A stretch of DNA of 35,700 nt, taken from NCBI GenBank assembly GCA_031265495.1, contig JAISCP010000151.1, positions 1 through 35,700 of the forward strand. Direction: 5' to 3'. The translations under genes were made by a program, and so were the position numbers. Under the pieces are notes generated by a model. The model ran no database searches. It worked only from the letters and a program-made list of their open reading frames with translations, and had not been told where the DNA came from. Position 1 is the first letter of the stretch. Each line of letters opens with the position of its first letter. Shown here one piece after another: positions 6,740 to 13,179 of the stretch. Source of the stretch: Heliobacteriaceae bacterium. Its GTDB lineage: Bacteria > Cyanobacteriota > Vampirovibrionia > Gastranaerophilales > Gastranaerophilaceae.

Positions 6740-7713
6740 GCAACCCCCGCTTTTAACAGGTCGTGAATATGGATTACCCCGACAGGTCTGCCGGTGTCGT
6801 CAGCGACAGCCAATGCGGTGATAGAATATTTTTCCATTAAATTAAGAGCGCTTGCGCAGTAATCCTGCGGGGAAATTCTTTTAGGGTCTGCCGTCATAAC
6901 TTCTTTTACACATAAAGATGAAATATCCTTATACTTGATTAAAGTTCTTCTTATGTCGCCATCGGTCATAACTCCGGTTAACCTGTAATTTTCATCAACA
7001 ACCATTACCATCCCGAGTTTGTACTGCGTAATTACTCCGATAACTTCGCTGAATGCCGTATTTTCGCCCGTGATAGGAAGCTTAGCCCCTGTGAGCATAA
7101 GGTCTTGAACTTTATATAAAAACCCTTTCCCAAGAGCGCCGGACGGGTGAAAGATTAAAAAATCTTCTTCGGAAAACCCTCTTTTTTCAAGCAGACAGAC
7201 GGCAATAGCATCGCCCATGGCAAGTGTTGCGGTTGTGCTTGCGGTCGGAGCTTTGTTCAGCGGACATGCTTCTTTTTCTACGGAAATATCAATGGTGACA
7301 TCGCTTGCTTTTGAAAGTGTTGAATCGGTATTTCCGGTCATTCCAATCATTTTTATTCCAAACCTTTTTATTAAAGGCAGAAGGTTTAACAATTCCTGAG
7401 TTTCGCCGCTGTTTGAAATGGCGATAACTACATCATCGCGGGTCATTGCTCCCGAGTCTCCGTGAGTGCTTTCCGCAGGGTGCAGAAAGTATGACGGGGT
7501 TCCGGTGGAAGACAGCGTAGCGGCAATTTTTTTGCCGATTATACCGGACTTACCCATGCCGGTTACGACAACACGGCCCTTACAGCTGTACAACAGGTCA
7601 ATTGCCCGCGTGAATTCATCGCTTATAATATTCTTTAGTCTAAGAATTGAATTTGCCTCTATGTCCAGAACTTCTTTTGCAAGTTCAGTAATACTTTTTA
7701 GTTTAGTCATCAT
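6736..7713 (-). CDS. kdsD: Arabinose-5-phosphate isomerase (KdsD/KpsF)
   Basis: Isomerises ribulose-5-phosphate to arabinose-5-phosphate, the first committed precursor of KDO. An N-terminal SIS domain (about residues 35-170) contains CKGRVVVTGMGKSGIIGKK and the STGTPSYFLHPAEA-like block with a conserved histidine; two CBS domains follow (about 200-320). Length (325 residues from this start) matches the family. The open frame extends to a TTG at 7737, but a -10-like TATAAT lies at 7729-7734 inside that extension and a GGGAAG site sits at 7717-7722, so translation should begin at one of the two ATGs at 7713 or 7710. First gene of a four-gene operon. Confidence 0.96.
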   Translation of the reverse strand: MMTKLKSITELAKEVLDIEANSILRLKNIISDEFTRAIDLLYSCKGRVVVTGMGKSGIIGKKIAATLSSTGTPSYFLHPAESTHGDSGAMTRDDVVIAISNSGETQELLNLLPLIKRFGIKMIGMTGNTDSTLSKASDVTIDISVEKEACPLNKAPTASTTATLAMGDAIAVCLLEKRGFSEEDFLIFHPSGALGKGFLYKVQDLMLTGAKLPITGENTAFSEVIGVITQYKLGMVMVVDENYRLTGVMTDGDIRRTLIKYKDISSLCVKEVMTADPKRISPQDYCASALNLMEKYSITALAVADDTGRPVGVIHIHDLLKAGVA

Positions 7714-7734
7714 AGTCTTCCCAAAAATATTATA
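7714..7734 (-). promoter_or_regulatory. -10 box and Shine-Dalgarno of the kdsD operon
   Basis: On the minus strand TATAAT (7734-7729) is followed by GGGAAG (7722-7717) and tandem ATG codons at 7713 and 7710. Transcription from this -10 would start near 7722, giving a very short leader that just includes the ribosome site. Confidence 0.55.
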
Positions 7735-7804
7735 CAATAAATATCATTTAAAAGTATTAAAATTATACAAAAAGTTAAAAAAAAAAATTAAAATGACGAG
7801 GTTT

Positions 7805-8086
7805 ATGCTAAAGGATAACAAGATGGTACAAAATTCCGTTTTAAAGTTCAGAAGTCCGCAGAATGCGCTTGATAAGTTCAAGCGTTATATTAACAGGTAT
7901 AACTGCCCTGAGGTTACGCTGGATTTGTCCTGTCTCAATATAATTGACGCTGCAAAAGTTATGGTACTGTCGTCCACATATCATTACCAGAAGTATCCGA
8001 AAGGCAAGTTAAAATGCCATGTGCCGTCAATTGACGTTAAAAACTTTGTATCAAATTTTTCCGTTAAGAATTTGGAATTGATTTAG
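7805..8086 (+). CDS. Small protein, possibly STAS-like, unknown
   Basis: About 93 residues, divergent from kdsD. The segment PEVTLDLSCLNIIDAAKVMVL followed by a strand-helix pattern ending NFSVKNLELI resembles the beta-alpha layout of STAS/anti-sigma-antagonist domains (LDLS..xIDxxG), but the usual serine/threonine and glycine are replaced, so this is only a weak structural guess. The start is uncertain: ATGs at 7793, 7805 and 7823 are in frame; GAGG lies four bases before 7805 and AAGGAT before 7823. No membrane segment. It stands alone before a repeat-filled region. Confidence 0.6.
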   Translation: MLKDNKMVQNSVLKFRSPQNALDKFKRYINRYNCPEVTLDLSCLNIIDAAKVMVLSSTYHYQKYPKGKLKCHVPSIDVKNFVSNFSVKNLELI

Positions 8087-8090
8087 CTTT

Positions 8091-8200
8091 TTAGTTGAAA
8101 GGTTGAATAAATCTCGGGTAGAACCCAGTGTTTTGGGTGCCACTCTGACCCGTCAAACTACGGAATAGCTCGCCTTGTTTGTCGTGCAGGCTCAGCCTGT
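8091..8200 (+). repeat. Octamer/hairpin composite repeat
   Basis: Starts right after the stop of the preceding gene with AGTTGAAAGGTTGAA, then TCGGGTAGA and the hairpin ACCCA-GTGTTT-TGGGT (8120-8137), then a GCAGGCTCAGCCTG palindrome at 8186-8199. The same order is seen at 18129 and 35394. Part of a 715-base gene-free stretch (8087-8801). Confidence 0.65.
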
Positions 8201-8386
8201 TCCTCTCCATACGGGAGAGGATGAATTTCTTAATGAACACAGGGAATTTAGAAATTCAGGTGAGGGGGCGCAAAACAGAATAAATCTAGAATACATGTCA
8301 TGGATACAGCCTGCCCCCTCACTCCAAACACTAGGCTCAACCTGCGGTTTCGCTAAGTGTTTGTTCTCTCTCCCGCAGGGAGAGAG
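8201..8386 (+). repeat. Multi-hairpin element R, copy 3
   Basis: Third copy of the element at 3885 and 4617, same orientation, same five stem pairs, but missing the ACACGCAGTG micro-hairpin and with a shortened inner region. Its right end runs into the left end of a truncated MITE copy (GAGAGTGTTCATTTT at 8382-8396). Confidence 0.75.
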
Positions 8387-8425
8387 TGTTCATTTTCTAT
8401 TGCTTTGTCATTGCTGTACATGTCA
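8382..8425 (+). mobile_element. Truncated left end of the 171-bp MITE family
   Basis: GAGAGTGTTCATTTT, then TTGTCATTGC, matches the first ~35 bases of the element at 4869/10767 and then stops at TGTACATGTCAAG, the end of a different inverted repeat also found at 26066 and 26387. It looks like a MITE end cut by a later event. Confidence 0.55.
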
Positions 8426-8496
8426 AGTAATTAGTTACATGATTTTAAGAAAATTTGCCACATCATTCCACCCTCGTCACGTCATCCTGAACTTGT

Positions 8497-8567
8497 CTTG
8501 GATTACCGGCCGTTCGGAAAAGCGTGGTTTTCCTCACTATGGGCGTTTCACGCCCGCCGGAATCCGC
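8497..8567 (+). mobile_element. ~70-bp three-stem hairpin element X, copy 1
   Basis: Begins CTTGGATTACCGGC and ends GCCGGAATCCGC, which pair as an outer stem. Inside are GGAAAA/TTTTCC (8516-8533 region) and GGGCG-TTTCA-CGCCC (8541-8555). The second copy at 26881-26950 keeps the same architecture, loop TTTCA and linker TCAC while the stem bases differ in compensating pairs. It follows GTCATCCTGAACTTGT, the left half of another palindromic repeat. Confidence 0.7.
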
Positions 8568-8606
8568 AATCGTTTCGTTCGGCAGAGTCTCAAGGGGAGG
8601 GTAATT

Positions 8607-8696
8607 CAACCCTTAAACCTTTCAACTATTCAACCAATTTAGCTATCCCTCCAGCCCTCTACCTCTTAATTCCCTATTCACTCTTAATAAATCTTA
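8607..8696 (+). repeat. Octamer arrays (TTCAACNN and CTATTCAC types)
   Basis: ATTCAACCC, TTAAACCT, TTCAACTA and TTCAACCA are tandem octamer units, followed by TTTAGCTATCCCTCCAGCC and CTATTCAC units. The same order recurs inverted or direct at 1930, 21530 and 27127. Confidence 0.65.
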
Positions 8697-8704
8697 CAAA
8701 ACAC

Positions 8705-8740
8705 TTTACATTTTTGGTGTTTGGCAATATAATATAAGCA
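8705..8740 (+). promoter_or_regulatory. Promoter of rimP-nusA
   Basis: TTTACA at 8705-8710 and TATAAT at 8728-8733 with a 17-bp spacer form a strong sigma70-type promoter; transcription should begin near 8740. A perfect 7-bp inverted repeat GGCAATA (8723-8729) / TATTGCC (8746-8752) straddles the -10 box and start site and could serve as an operator or a hairpin. Confidence 0.75.
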
Positions 8741-8756
8741 GGCAGTATTGCCGTAG

Positions 8757-8786
8757 AAAAAAGAACAGGAGAACCTGTTCTTTTTT
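8757..8786 (+). terminator. Terminator-like hairpin in the rimP-nusA leader
   Basis: AAAAAAGAACAGG (8757-8769), a four-base AGAA loop, and CCTGTTCTTTTTT (8774-8786) make a perfect 13-bp stem ending in six U residues in the RNA. It lies between the promoter at 8705-8733 and the rimP ATG at 8802, so transcripts must pass it to reach the genes. It may attenuate the operon; because the stem is symmetric it could also end transcription from the other side. Confidence 0.75.
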
Positions 8787-8801
8787 AATTAAGGAACGCT
8801 T

Positions 8802-9284
8802 ATGAAACAGGACCTGAACAGGCACGAAATTACAGAGAAAATTACGCCGGTAATCGAAAACACGGCAGTTCGTTTCGGCTTAATCCCGATTGAAATCGAG
8901 TTTGTTAAAGAAAATCACCGCTGGTTTTTACGGATTTTCCTGTACTCAAAAGAACGGGATATTACTCTTGATGACTGCGAAAACGTTACAAGAAGTCTCG
9001 GAGATTTTCTTGATGAATTAATTCCGGTAAAATACCATTTAGAAGTGTCTTCACCCGGACTGGAGCGCAGGTTTAAGTCGGAAAAGGAGTTCGTAATCTT
9101 CAAAGGCAGACGTATCAGCCTGAAACTCAAAGAACCGCTGAAAGACGAAACAGAAAAAATTTTTAAAGGTGAAATTCTGGATTACGACACAAATGAAGGG
9201 TTAACTTTCTTCCGGTTTGACGACGGACGGGAACTGTTAATCCCCAAAGACAATATACATAATGCAAGATTATATATTGATTGA
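8802..9284 (+). CDS. rimP: Ribosome maturation factor RimP
   Basis: Cytoplasmic factor for maturation of the 30S subunit, binding free 30S. The 160-residue protein has both RimP parts: the N-terminal alpha/beta domain with the conserved block KYHLEVSSPGLERRF at about 78-92 (the VSSPGLxRxL family signature) and a C-terminal SH3-like barrel (about 95-160). A GGAA precedes the ATG. It is cotranscribed with nusA, the standard bacterial pairing, behind a promoter and terminator-like hairpin. Confidence 0.96.
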   Translation: MKQDLNRHEITEKITPVIENTAVRFGLIPIEIEFVKENHRWFLRIFLYSKERDITLDDCENVTRSLGDFLDELIPVKYHLEVSSPGLERRFKSEKEFVIFKGRRISLKLKEPLKDETEKIFKGEILDYDTNEGLTFFRFDDGRELLIPKDNIHNARLYID

Positions 9285-9407
9285 CAGCATAAAAAACAAA
9301 ACAGTTGCCAAAACTGTTAAAAGCCGATATTTAGATAATTGAAATAGCTTTACAATAATCTAAAAAAGGCGCATAAGCACTAACATTAACTTGAAGGAGA
9401 CAAAAAA
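9285..9407 (+). promoter_or_regulatory. Structured nusA leader between rimP and nusA
   Basis: Contains a hairpin AACAGTT-GCCAA-AACTGTT (about 9300-9318), then AAAAGCCG, an A/T-rich stretch with a possible -10 box TACAAT, then AAAGGCG and ACTAACATTAACTTGAA with the GAAGGAGA ribosome site. The same ordered blocks are found twice upstream of the gene at 20431, suggesting a shared leader element. Confidence 0.5.
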
Positions 9408-10688
9408 ATGATTAAAATCGGAACAGCGCTTTTTGAAGCTTGCGAAGAACTGGAAAGAGAAAGAGGAATATCAAAAGAAGTTTTGATTGACTCGTTATGC
9501 GACGCAATGGTTGCCGCTTACAAAAGGCACATGCATCTTGGCAGAGAAGTGGAAAATATTGACGCCATTTTGGACGAGCAAACCGGAGAAATAGGTGTTT
9601 TTATGACAAAACTCGTTGTCAAAAAGATTGAACAGGACTCCGAAGAAGAATTAACGCAGGAACAGCTTGAAAGCAGACAGATTACCCTGAAAGACGCTAA
9701 GGAAATCGCGGAAGATGTTGAGGTTGGCGACGAGATTAAAATTGAGGTTACACCGGAACAGTTCGGACGGATTGCTGCGCAGTCAGCAAAACAGGTTATA
9801 ACGCAAAGAATACGCGAAGCGGAAAGAAACCTCGTTTTACAGGAATTTATTGATAAAAAGGGTACCTTAACAACCGGGATTATCCAGCGCGTGGAAAACC
9901 GCAACGTTATAGTAAATATAGGCAAAACCGATGCGATTATGCCGCAAAGAGAACAAATACCCGGAGAAATTTACAAACCCGGCAACAGAATTCGTGTTTT
10001 TGTGCTTAATGTTAAAGAAACCACAAGATTGCCGCAGGTAATAGTTTCGCACGGGCATGCAGAAATTGTCAGAGAATTATTTGAACTTGAAGTTCCCGAG
10101 ATTGAGGACGGAATTGTTGAAATTAAGTCGATTTCACGTGAAGCCGGTTTCAGAACAAAAATTGCAGTCTGGTCAAACGATCCGGAAGTGGATTCGGTAG
10201 GCGCCTGCATAGGGCCGCGCGGAAGCAGAATTCAGACTATTGTCAGCGAGCTTAAAAACGAAAAAATTGATATTGTGAGATATTCGGAAGATCCGGTTGA
10301 ATACATTGTTAATGCGCTTTCGCCGGCAAGGGTTGTATCAGTGGATATTCTTGCGGATGACGAGTATTCCAAAGAGGCTATGGTGGTGGTTCCTGATGAC
10401 CAGCTCAGCCTTGCAATAGGACGCGAAGGTCAAAACGTAAGACTTGCACACAAACTCATCGGCTGGAAAATTGATATTAAAAGTGTTTCTCAGATGGAGA
10501 AAGTCGAAGCTGCAAATATTCAGCAAAATTACGCAGAAGATGAAATTGTTGACGGCGAAGATTTAATTCAGGAGTCTGAAACAGAAGAAATCAGTGGAGA
10601 AATTGCGGAAGAAATGAGTCAGCTTGATGAAGAAGATATTACAGTTGATTCAGTTGAAGAAGCCGCAGAAGAAATTGCAGAGGAATAA
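9408..10688 (+). CDS. nusA: Transcription termination/antitermination factor NusA
   Basis: RNA-polymerase-binding factor that controls pausing, termination and antitermination. The 426 residues hold the N-terminal polymerase-binding domain (about 1-130), an S1 domain (about 135-200, GTLTTGIIQRVENRNVIVNI region), and two KH domains (about 205-350, with GACIGPRGSRIQ and AIGREGQNVRLA as their GXXG segments). A very acidic tail (about 365-426, mostly Glu, Ala and Ile) replaces the E. coli C-terminal repeats. A strong GAAGGAGA lies before the start. The usual downstream partners ylxR and infB are absent: the gene is followed by a hairpin, a MITE and an opposing gene. Confidence 0.97.
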   Translation: MIKIGTALFEACEELERERGISKEVLIDSLCDAMVAAYKRHMHLGREVENIDAILDEQTGEIGVFMTKLVVKKIEQDSEEELTQEQLESRQITLKDAKEIAEDVEVGDEIKIEVTPEQFGRIAAQSAKQVITQRIREAERNLVLQEFIDKKGTLTTGIIQRVENRNVIVNIGKTDAIMPQREQIPGEIYKPGNRIRVFVLNVKETTRLPQVIVSHGHAEIVRELFELEVPEIEDGIVEIKSISREAGFRTKIAVWSNDPEVDSVGACIGPRGSRIQTIVSELKNEKIDIVRYSEDPVEYIVNALSPARVVSVDILADDEYSKEAMVVVPDDQLSLAIGREGQNVRLAHKLIGWKIDIKSVSQMEKVEAANIQQNYAEDEIVDGEDLIQESETEEISGEIAEEMSQLDEEDITVDSVEEAAEEIAEE

Positions 10689-10710
10689 AAAAAACAAATA
10701 GGGGTTTTTC

Positions 10711-10752
10711 AAGAGGATGTTAACGCATCCTCGCCCTTTATATTCTTATTAT
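10711..10752. terminator. Hairpin after nusA, also a dispersed repeat
   Basis: GAGGATG (10713-10719) and CATCCTC (10726-10732) form a 7-bp stem with a TTAACG loop, followed by the T-rich CCCTTTATATTCTTATTATT. It is placed to end the rimP-nusA transcript. The 42-base block recurs inverted at 14648-14689 with one mismatch, so it is also a repeat. Confidence 0.5.
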
Positions 10753-10766
10753 TACCTATAATTTCA

Positions 10767-10937
10767 GGCAGTGTTCATTTTACATTGTTTCGTCATTGCA
10801 GCGCGTCAGCCCGACGCGGCAATCCTGTAAATTCAACGTTTTTGACTGGATTTTCCTCTCACAAAACGATACTTAATCGTTTTATTCGGCACAGTGCTAC
10901 GCTCGCAATGACAGAGCAATGCAAAATGAACACTCTC
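10767..10937 (+). mobile_element. 171-bp MITE-like element, copy 2
   Basis: Inverted copy of the element at 4869-5039. Its ends on this strand are GGCAGTGTTCATTTT and AAAATGAACACTCTC. The flanks are a perfect 8-bp direct repeat TAATTTCA (10759-10766 and 10938-10945). By eye about five bases differ from copy 1, including two differences that weaken neither terminal repeat. No coding capacity. Confidence 0.88.
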
Positions 10938-10964
10938 TAATTTCAAGGGGATAATTACGATATT

Positions 10965-11789
10965 TTATTCTTCAATTTTTGATAAAGAACTTAGTTCTTT
11001 CCGAACCTCGTCGGCTTTGCGGCGGAGCCTGTTGTATACCTGTGAATTTATTTCTCCGCCAATGAGTATCAATATAGAAGTATAATAAAACCACGCCATA
11101 AACACCGCAAACGCGCCAATTGTACCGTAAACCAGATTATAAGTGTGCAGGTTGTTCACATAGAGCGAAAACCCCCACGAGCCCGCCAGCCAGAATGTAC
11201 AGAAAAACCACGCGCCCGGAATGGCGCTTTTTCTTTTGAAATGCTCTTTTCCCTTTAAGTCCGGCAGAATATAGTAACACAAAAACGCCATTAAGAATAA
11301 TGCCGCAAACGCAACGGGCCAGCGCAGCGTAAGCATGGTTATCGCAGCGTTTTCGGACATATGGAAATAGTCCTCCATCAAGTTAACAATAATTTTTCCG
11401 AATATAATCAGGTTTATGCTTAAAAATAGCACCAGCGTGTTTACGCAAAGCATTAAAAACGCCAGCACACGCGTGTAAACAAAGTTTCTTGTTTCGTCAA
11501 CCTTATAAGCGCGGTTCAGGCCCTTCAGCACAACAGCCATCGCATTTGTCGACAGCACAAGCGTTACCGCAAACCCGATGACAGCCAAAAGACCGCCCTT
11601 GTCAAATATCATAACTTCTGATAACACGGTTAAAATTAAATCCATTGCCTGCACAGGCATGAAAACCGACAGGAATTTCAAGACAGGCGCCATAAGAGCT
11701 TTGTCGCCCATCCAGCCGAACATCGACATTAAAAACAGCATAAACGGAAAACTCCCGATAACCATCATGAACCCCATTTCCGCCGCCAT
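10965..11789 (-). CDS. YihY/BrkB-family inner membrane protein
   Basis: Polytopic membrane protein of the YihY/virulence factor BrkB family, whose biochemical role is still unsettled. At least 274 residues with about six membrane helices; conserved features include NAMAVVLKGLNRAYKV at about 84-99, the late WFYYTSILILIGGEINS block, and a charged C-terminal tail. The first ATG (11789) cuts into the family's conserved start: the frame stays open upstream to 11888 and there encodes KLIRSVIQDDFYG directly before MAAEMGF. No ATG, GTG or TTG exists there, but a GGAGG lies within the end of nrnA and a CTG at 11864 is suitably placed. Cotranscribed with nrnA. Confidence 0.88.
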   Translation of the reverse strand: MAAEMGFMMVIGSFPFMLFLMSMFGWMGDKALMAPVLKFLSVFMPVQAMDLILTVLSEVMIFDKGGLLAVIGFAVTLVLSTNAMAVVLKGLNRAYKVDETRNFVYTRVLAFLMLCVNTLVLFLSINLIIFGKIIVNLMEDYFHMSENAAITMLTLRWPVAFAALFLMAFLCYYILPDLKGKEHFKRKSAIPGAWFFCTFWLAGSWGFSLYVNNLHTYNLVYGTIGAFAVFMAWFYYTSILILIGGEINSQVYNRLRRKADEVRKELSSLSKIEE

Positions 11790-11856
11790 GCCGTAAAAAT
11801 CATCCTGAATGACAGACCTTATCAGCTTCCTAATACCTGTTATAAAATTTTTTTTC

Positions 11857-12810
11857 TTACTCAGAACGAATTTCCTCCAAAACTTTTTTTACAGCCTCAT
11901 CCGGAGCTGCTTTTATCATACACCCTGCGGCAAATTTATGCCCGCCGCCGCCAAAAACCGCACATATCTTGGAAACATCCGCCTGCTTGCTGCGCATAGA
12001 AACCTTTGATATTCCCGATTTCATTTCTTTCACCACAAAAGCTGTCTGTGTAGTTACAATTGCGCGCAGTTTTTCGGTCAAGCCTTCCATAGCTTCTTCG
12101 CCGGCATTGAATTTTTCCATATCTTTTTGATAAACAACCGTATAAGCTATTTTATCATTATCCGAAAACTTTGCCCTGCTTATGCAATGCGCCTGAAAAA
12201 GTACAATTGTTTTTGTATCCGACTCGTAAACTTTTTTATAAACATCAGACGGGCTTACGCCGAGCTCAACGAGTTTTGCCGCATGAATAAGCGTGGAAGG
12301 CTTTGTATTTTCAAACCTGAATGAGCCGGTATCAGTTAAAATTCCGTTATAAAGATTTAATGCCGCATTGTAGTCAAGTTCCCAGCCGAGCGCCTGCGCC
12401 GTGTCCAGAATAACTTCCGAAGTTGAACTGGCGGCAGGATTAATTATATTGATGTCCGCGTAAGAACAATTTGTTGCGTGATGGTCAAAGTTTATTGTCT
12501 TAAACGCTTTATCAAACAGTATTTTGCCGCTGCAAATTCTCTCAATCGCCGCAACGTCAACCGTAATAACCACATCATACTCTCTTGATTTATCAAAATC
12601 TTCCAAAGACTTAACCCTGTCTATGAAGGGCAAAAACTCATAAACAGCCGGAATTTTAGACACAGCCATTAAATCGCATTTCTTCTTAAAATTCTTTTCA
12701 ATAAGCGAATACAGCCCGCACATTGAACCAAGAGTATCTCCGTCAGGATTTACATGGGAAATTATCAGTATATTACCGGACGATTTTATGATATTATTCA
12801 AATTATCCAT
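11857..12810 (-). CDS. nrnA: DHH/DHHA1 phosphoesterase, NrnA type
   Basis: Bifunctional oligoribonuclease/pAp phosphatase: removes 5' nucleotides from very short RNAs (including pApA) and dephosphorylates 3'-phosphoadenosine-5'-phosphate. The 317 residues carry motif SHVNPDGDTLGS (His19, Asp23, Asp25), Asp85 in VITVDVA, the DHH triad at 109-111, TDTGSF near 160-165, and the DHHA1 RNA-binding loop FGGGGHKFAAG at about 286-296. All metal ligands are present. A -10 box TACAAT ends six bases before the ATG, so the mRNA is probably leaderless. In the context of CdaA and PgpH it is the natural candidate to clear pApA from c-di-AMP turnover. Confidence 0.93.
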   Translation of the reverse strand: MDNLNNIIKSSGNILIISHVNPDGDTLGSMCGLYSLIEKNFKKKCDLMAVSKIPAVYEFLPFIDRVKSLEDFDKSREYDVVITVDVAAIERICSGKILFDKAFKTINFDHHATNCSYADINIINPAASSTSEVILDTAQALGWELDYNAALNLYNGILTDTGSFRFENTKPSTLIHAAKLVELGVSPSDVYKKVYESDTKTIVLFQAHCISRAKFSDNDKIAYTVVYQKDMEKFNAGEEAMEGLTEKLRAIVTTQTAFVVKEMKSGISKVSMRSKQADVSKICAVFGGGGHKFAAGCMIKAAPDEAVKKVLEEIRSE

Positions 12811-12822
12811 ATTGTTATTGTA
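12811..12822 (-). promoter_or_regulatory. Leaderless-type -10 box of nrnA
   Basis: On the minus strand TGCTACAAT (extended -10; the TACAAT occupies 12822-12817) is followed by six bases and the ATG at 12810. No Shine-Dalgarno site lies between. Confidence 0.6.
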
Positions 12823-12843
12823 GCATAAAAAAGTGAGTCTTGA

Positions 12844-13179
12844 ATGGCAAAGTCGTTTAATAAAAAATCAATATATACCGATTTTGTTGAAGCGTCCGAA
12901 TTAATAGCGGATTTGCTGGAGAAAAAAGAAATTAAAAAGGCTGTTACACGCAGCAATCTTTACAAATTCTGGGAAAAAACCGCCGGCGCAAAGTTCAGCG
13001 GAAAATCCCGCCCGTATTCCATGACCGGAAGCGTTATGATAATTGCCTGTGCAAATACTGTTGTTGCGCAGGAATTAGTACTGCAAAAATCCCGGCTGCT
13101 GGAAAAATTACAGCCGTACCTCAAGTCACTGAAAATGAATGTTACGGATTTAAAATTTGACGCGAAGAAGTGGTCATAG
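12844..13179 (+). CDS. dciA: DciA-family (DUF721) helicase-loading protein
   Basis: Small DNA-replication factor that assists loading of the replicative helicase DnaB in bacteria lacking DnaC or DnaI. The 111 residues show the DUF721/KH-like core: LYKFWEKTAGAKFSGKSRP (the W..v.G..ia.hs.p signature, about 39-57), a strand MIIACANTVVAQELVLQK matching the L.v.v.s..wa.eL pattern, and a short C-terminal amphipathic stretch. It is divergent from nrnA with only 33 bp between starts and its last 38 bases overlap the end of the opposing protease-like gene. A weak GTGAG site precedes the ATG. Confidence 0.87.
   Translation: MAKSFNKKSIYTDFVEASELIADLLEKKEIKKAVTRSNLYKFWEKTAGAKFSGKSRPYSMTGSVMIIACANTVVAQELVLQKSRLLEKLQPYLKSLKMNVTDLKFDAKKWS

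Noticed and set aside
7466-7804. Extended version of the small gene at 7805, opening at 7466
   Set aside because: The extension is antisense to kdsD and has no matching start signals; only the part after about 7793 lies outside kdsD.
8175-8642. 155-codon open frame across 8175-8642
   Set aside because: It consists wholly of repeat elements (element R, the truncated MITE and element X); the peptide has no protein-like character.
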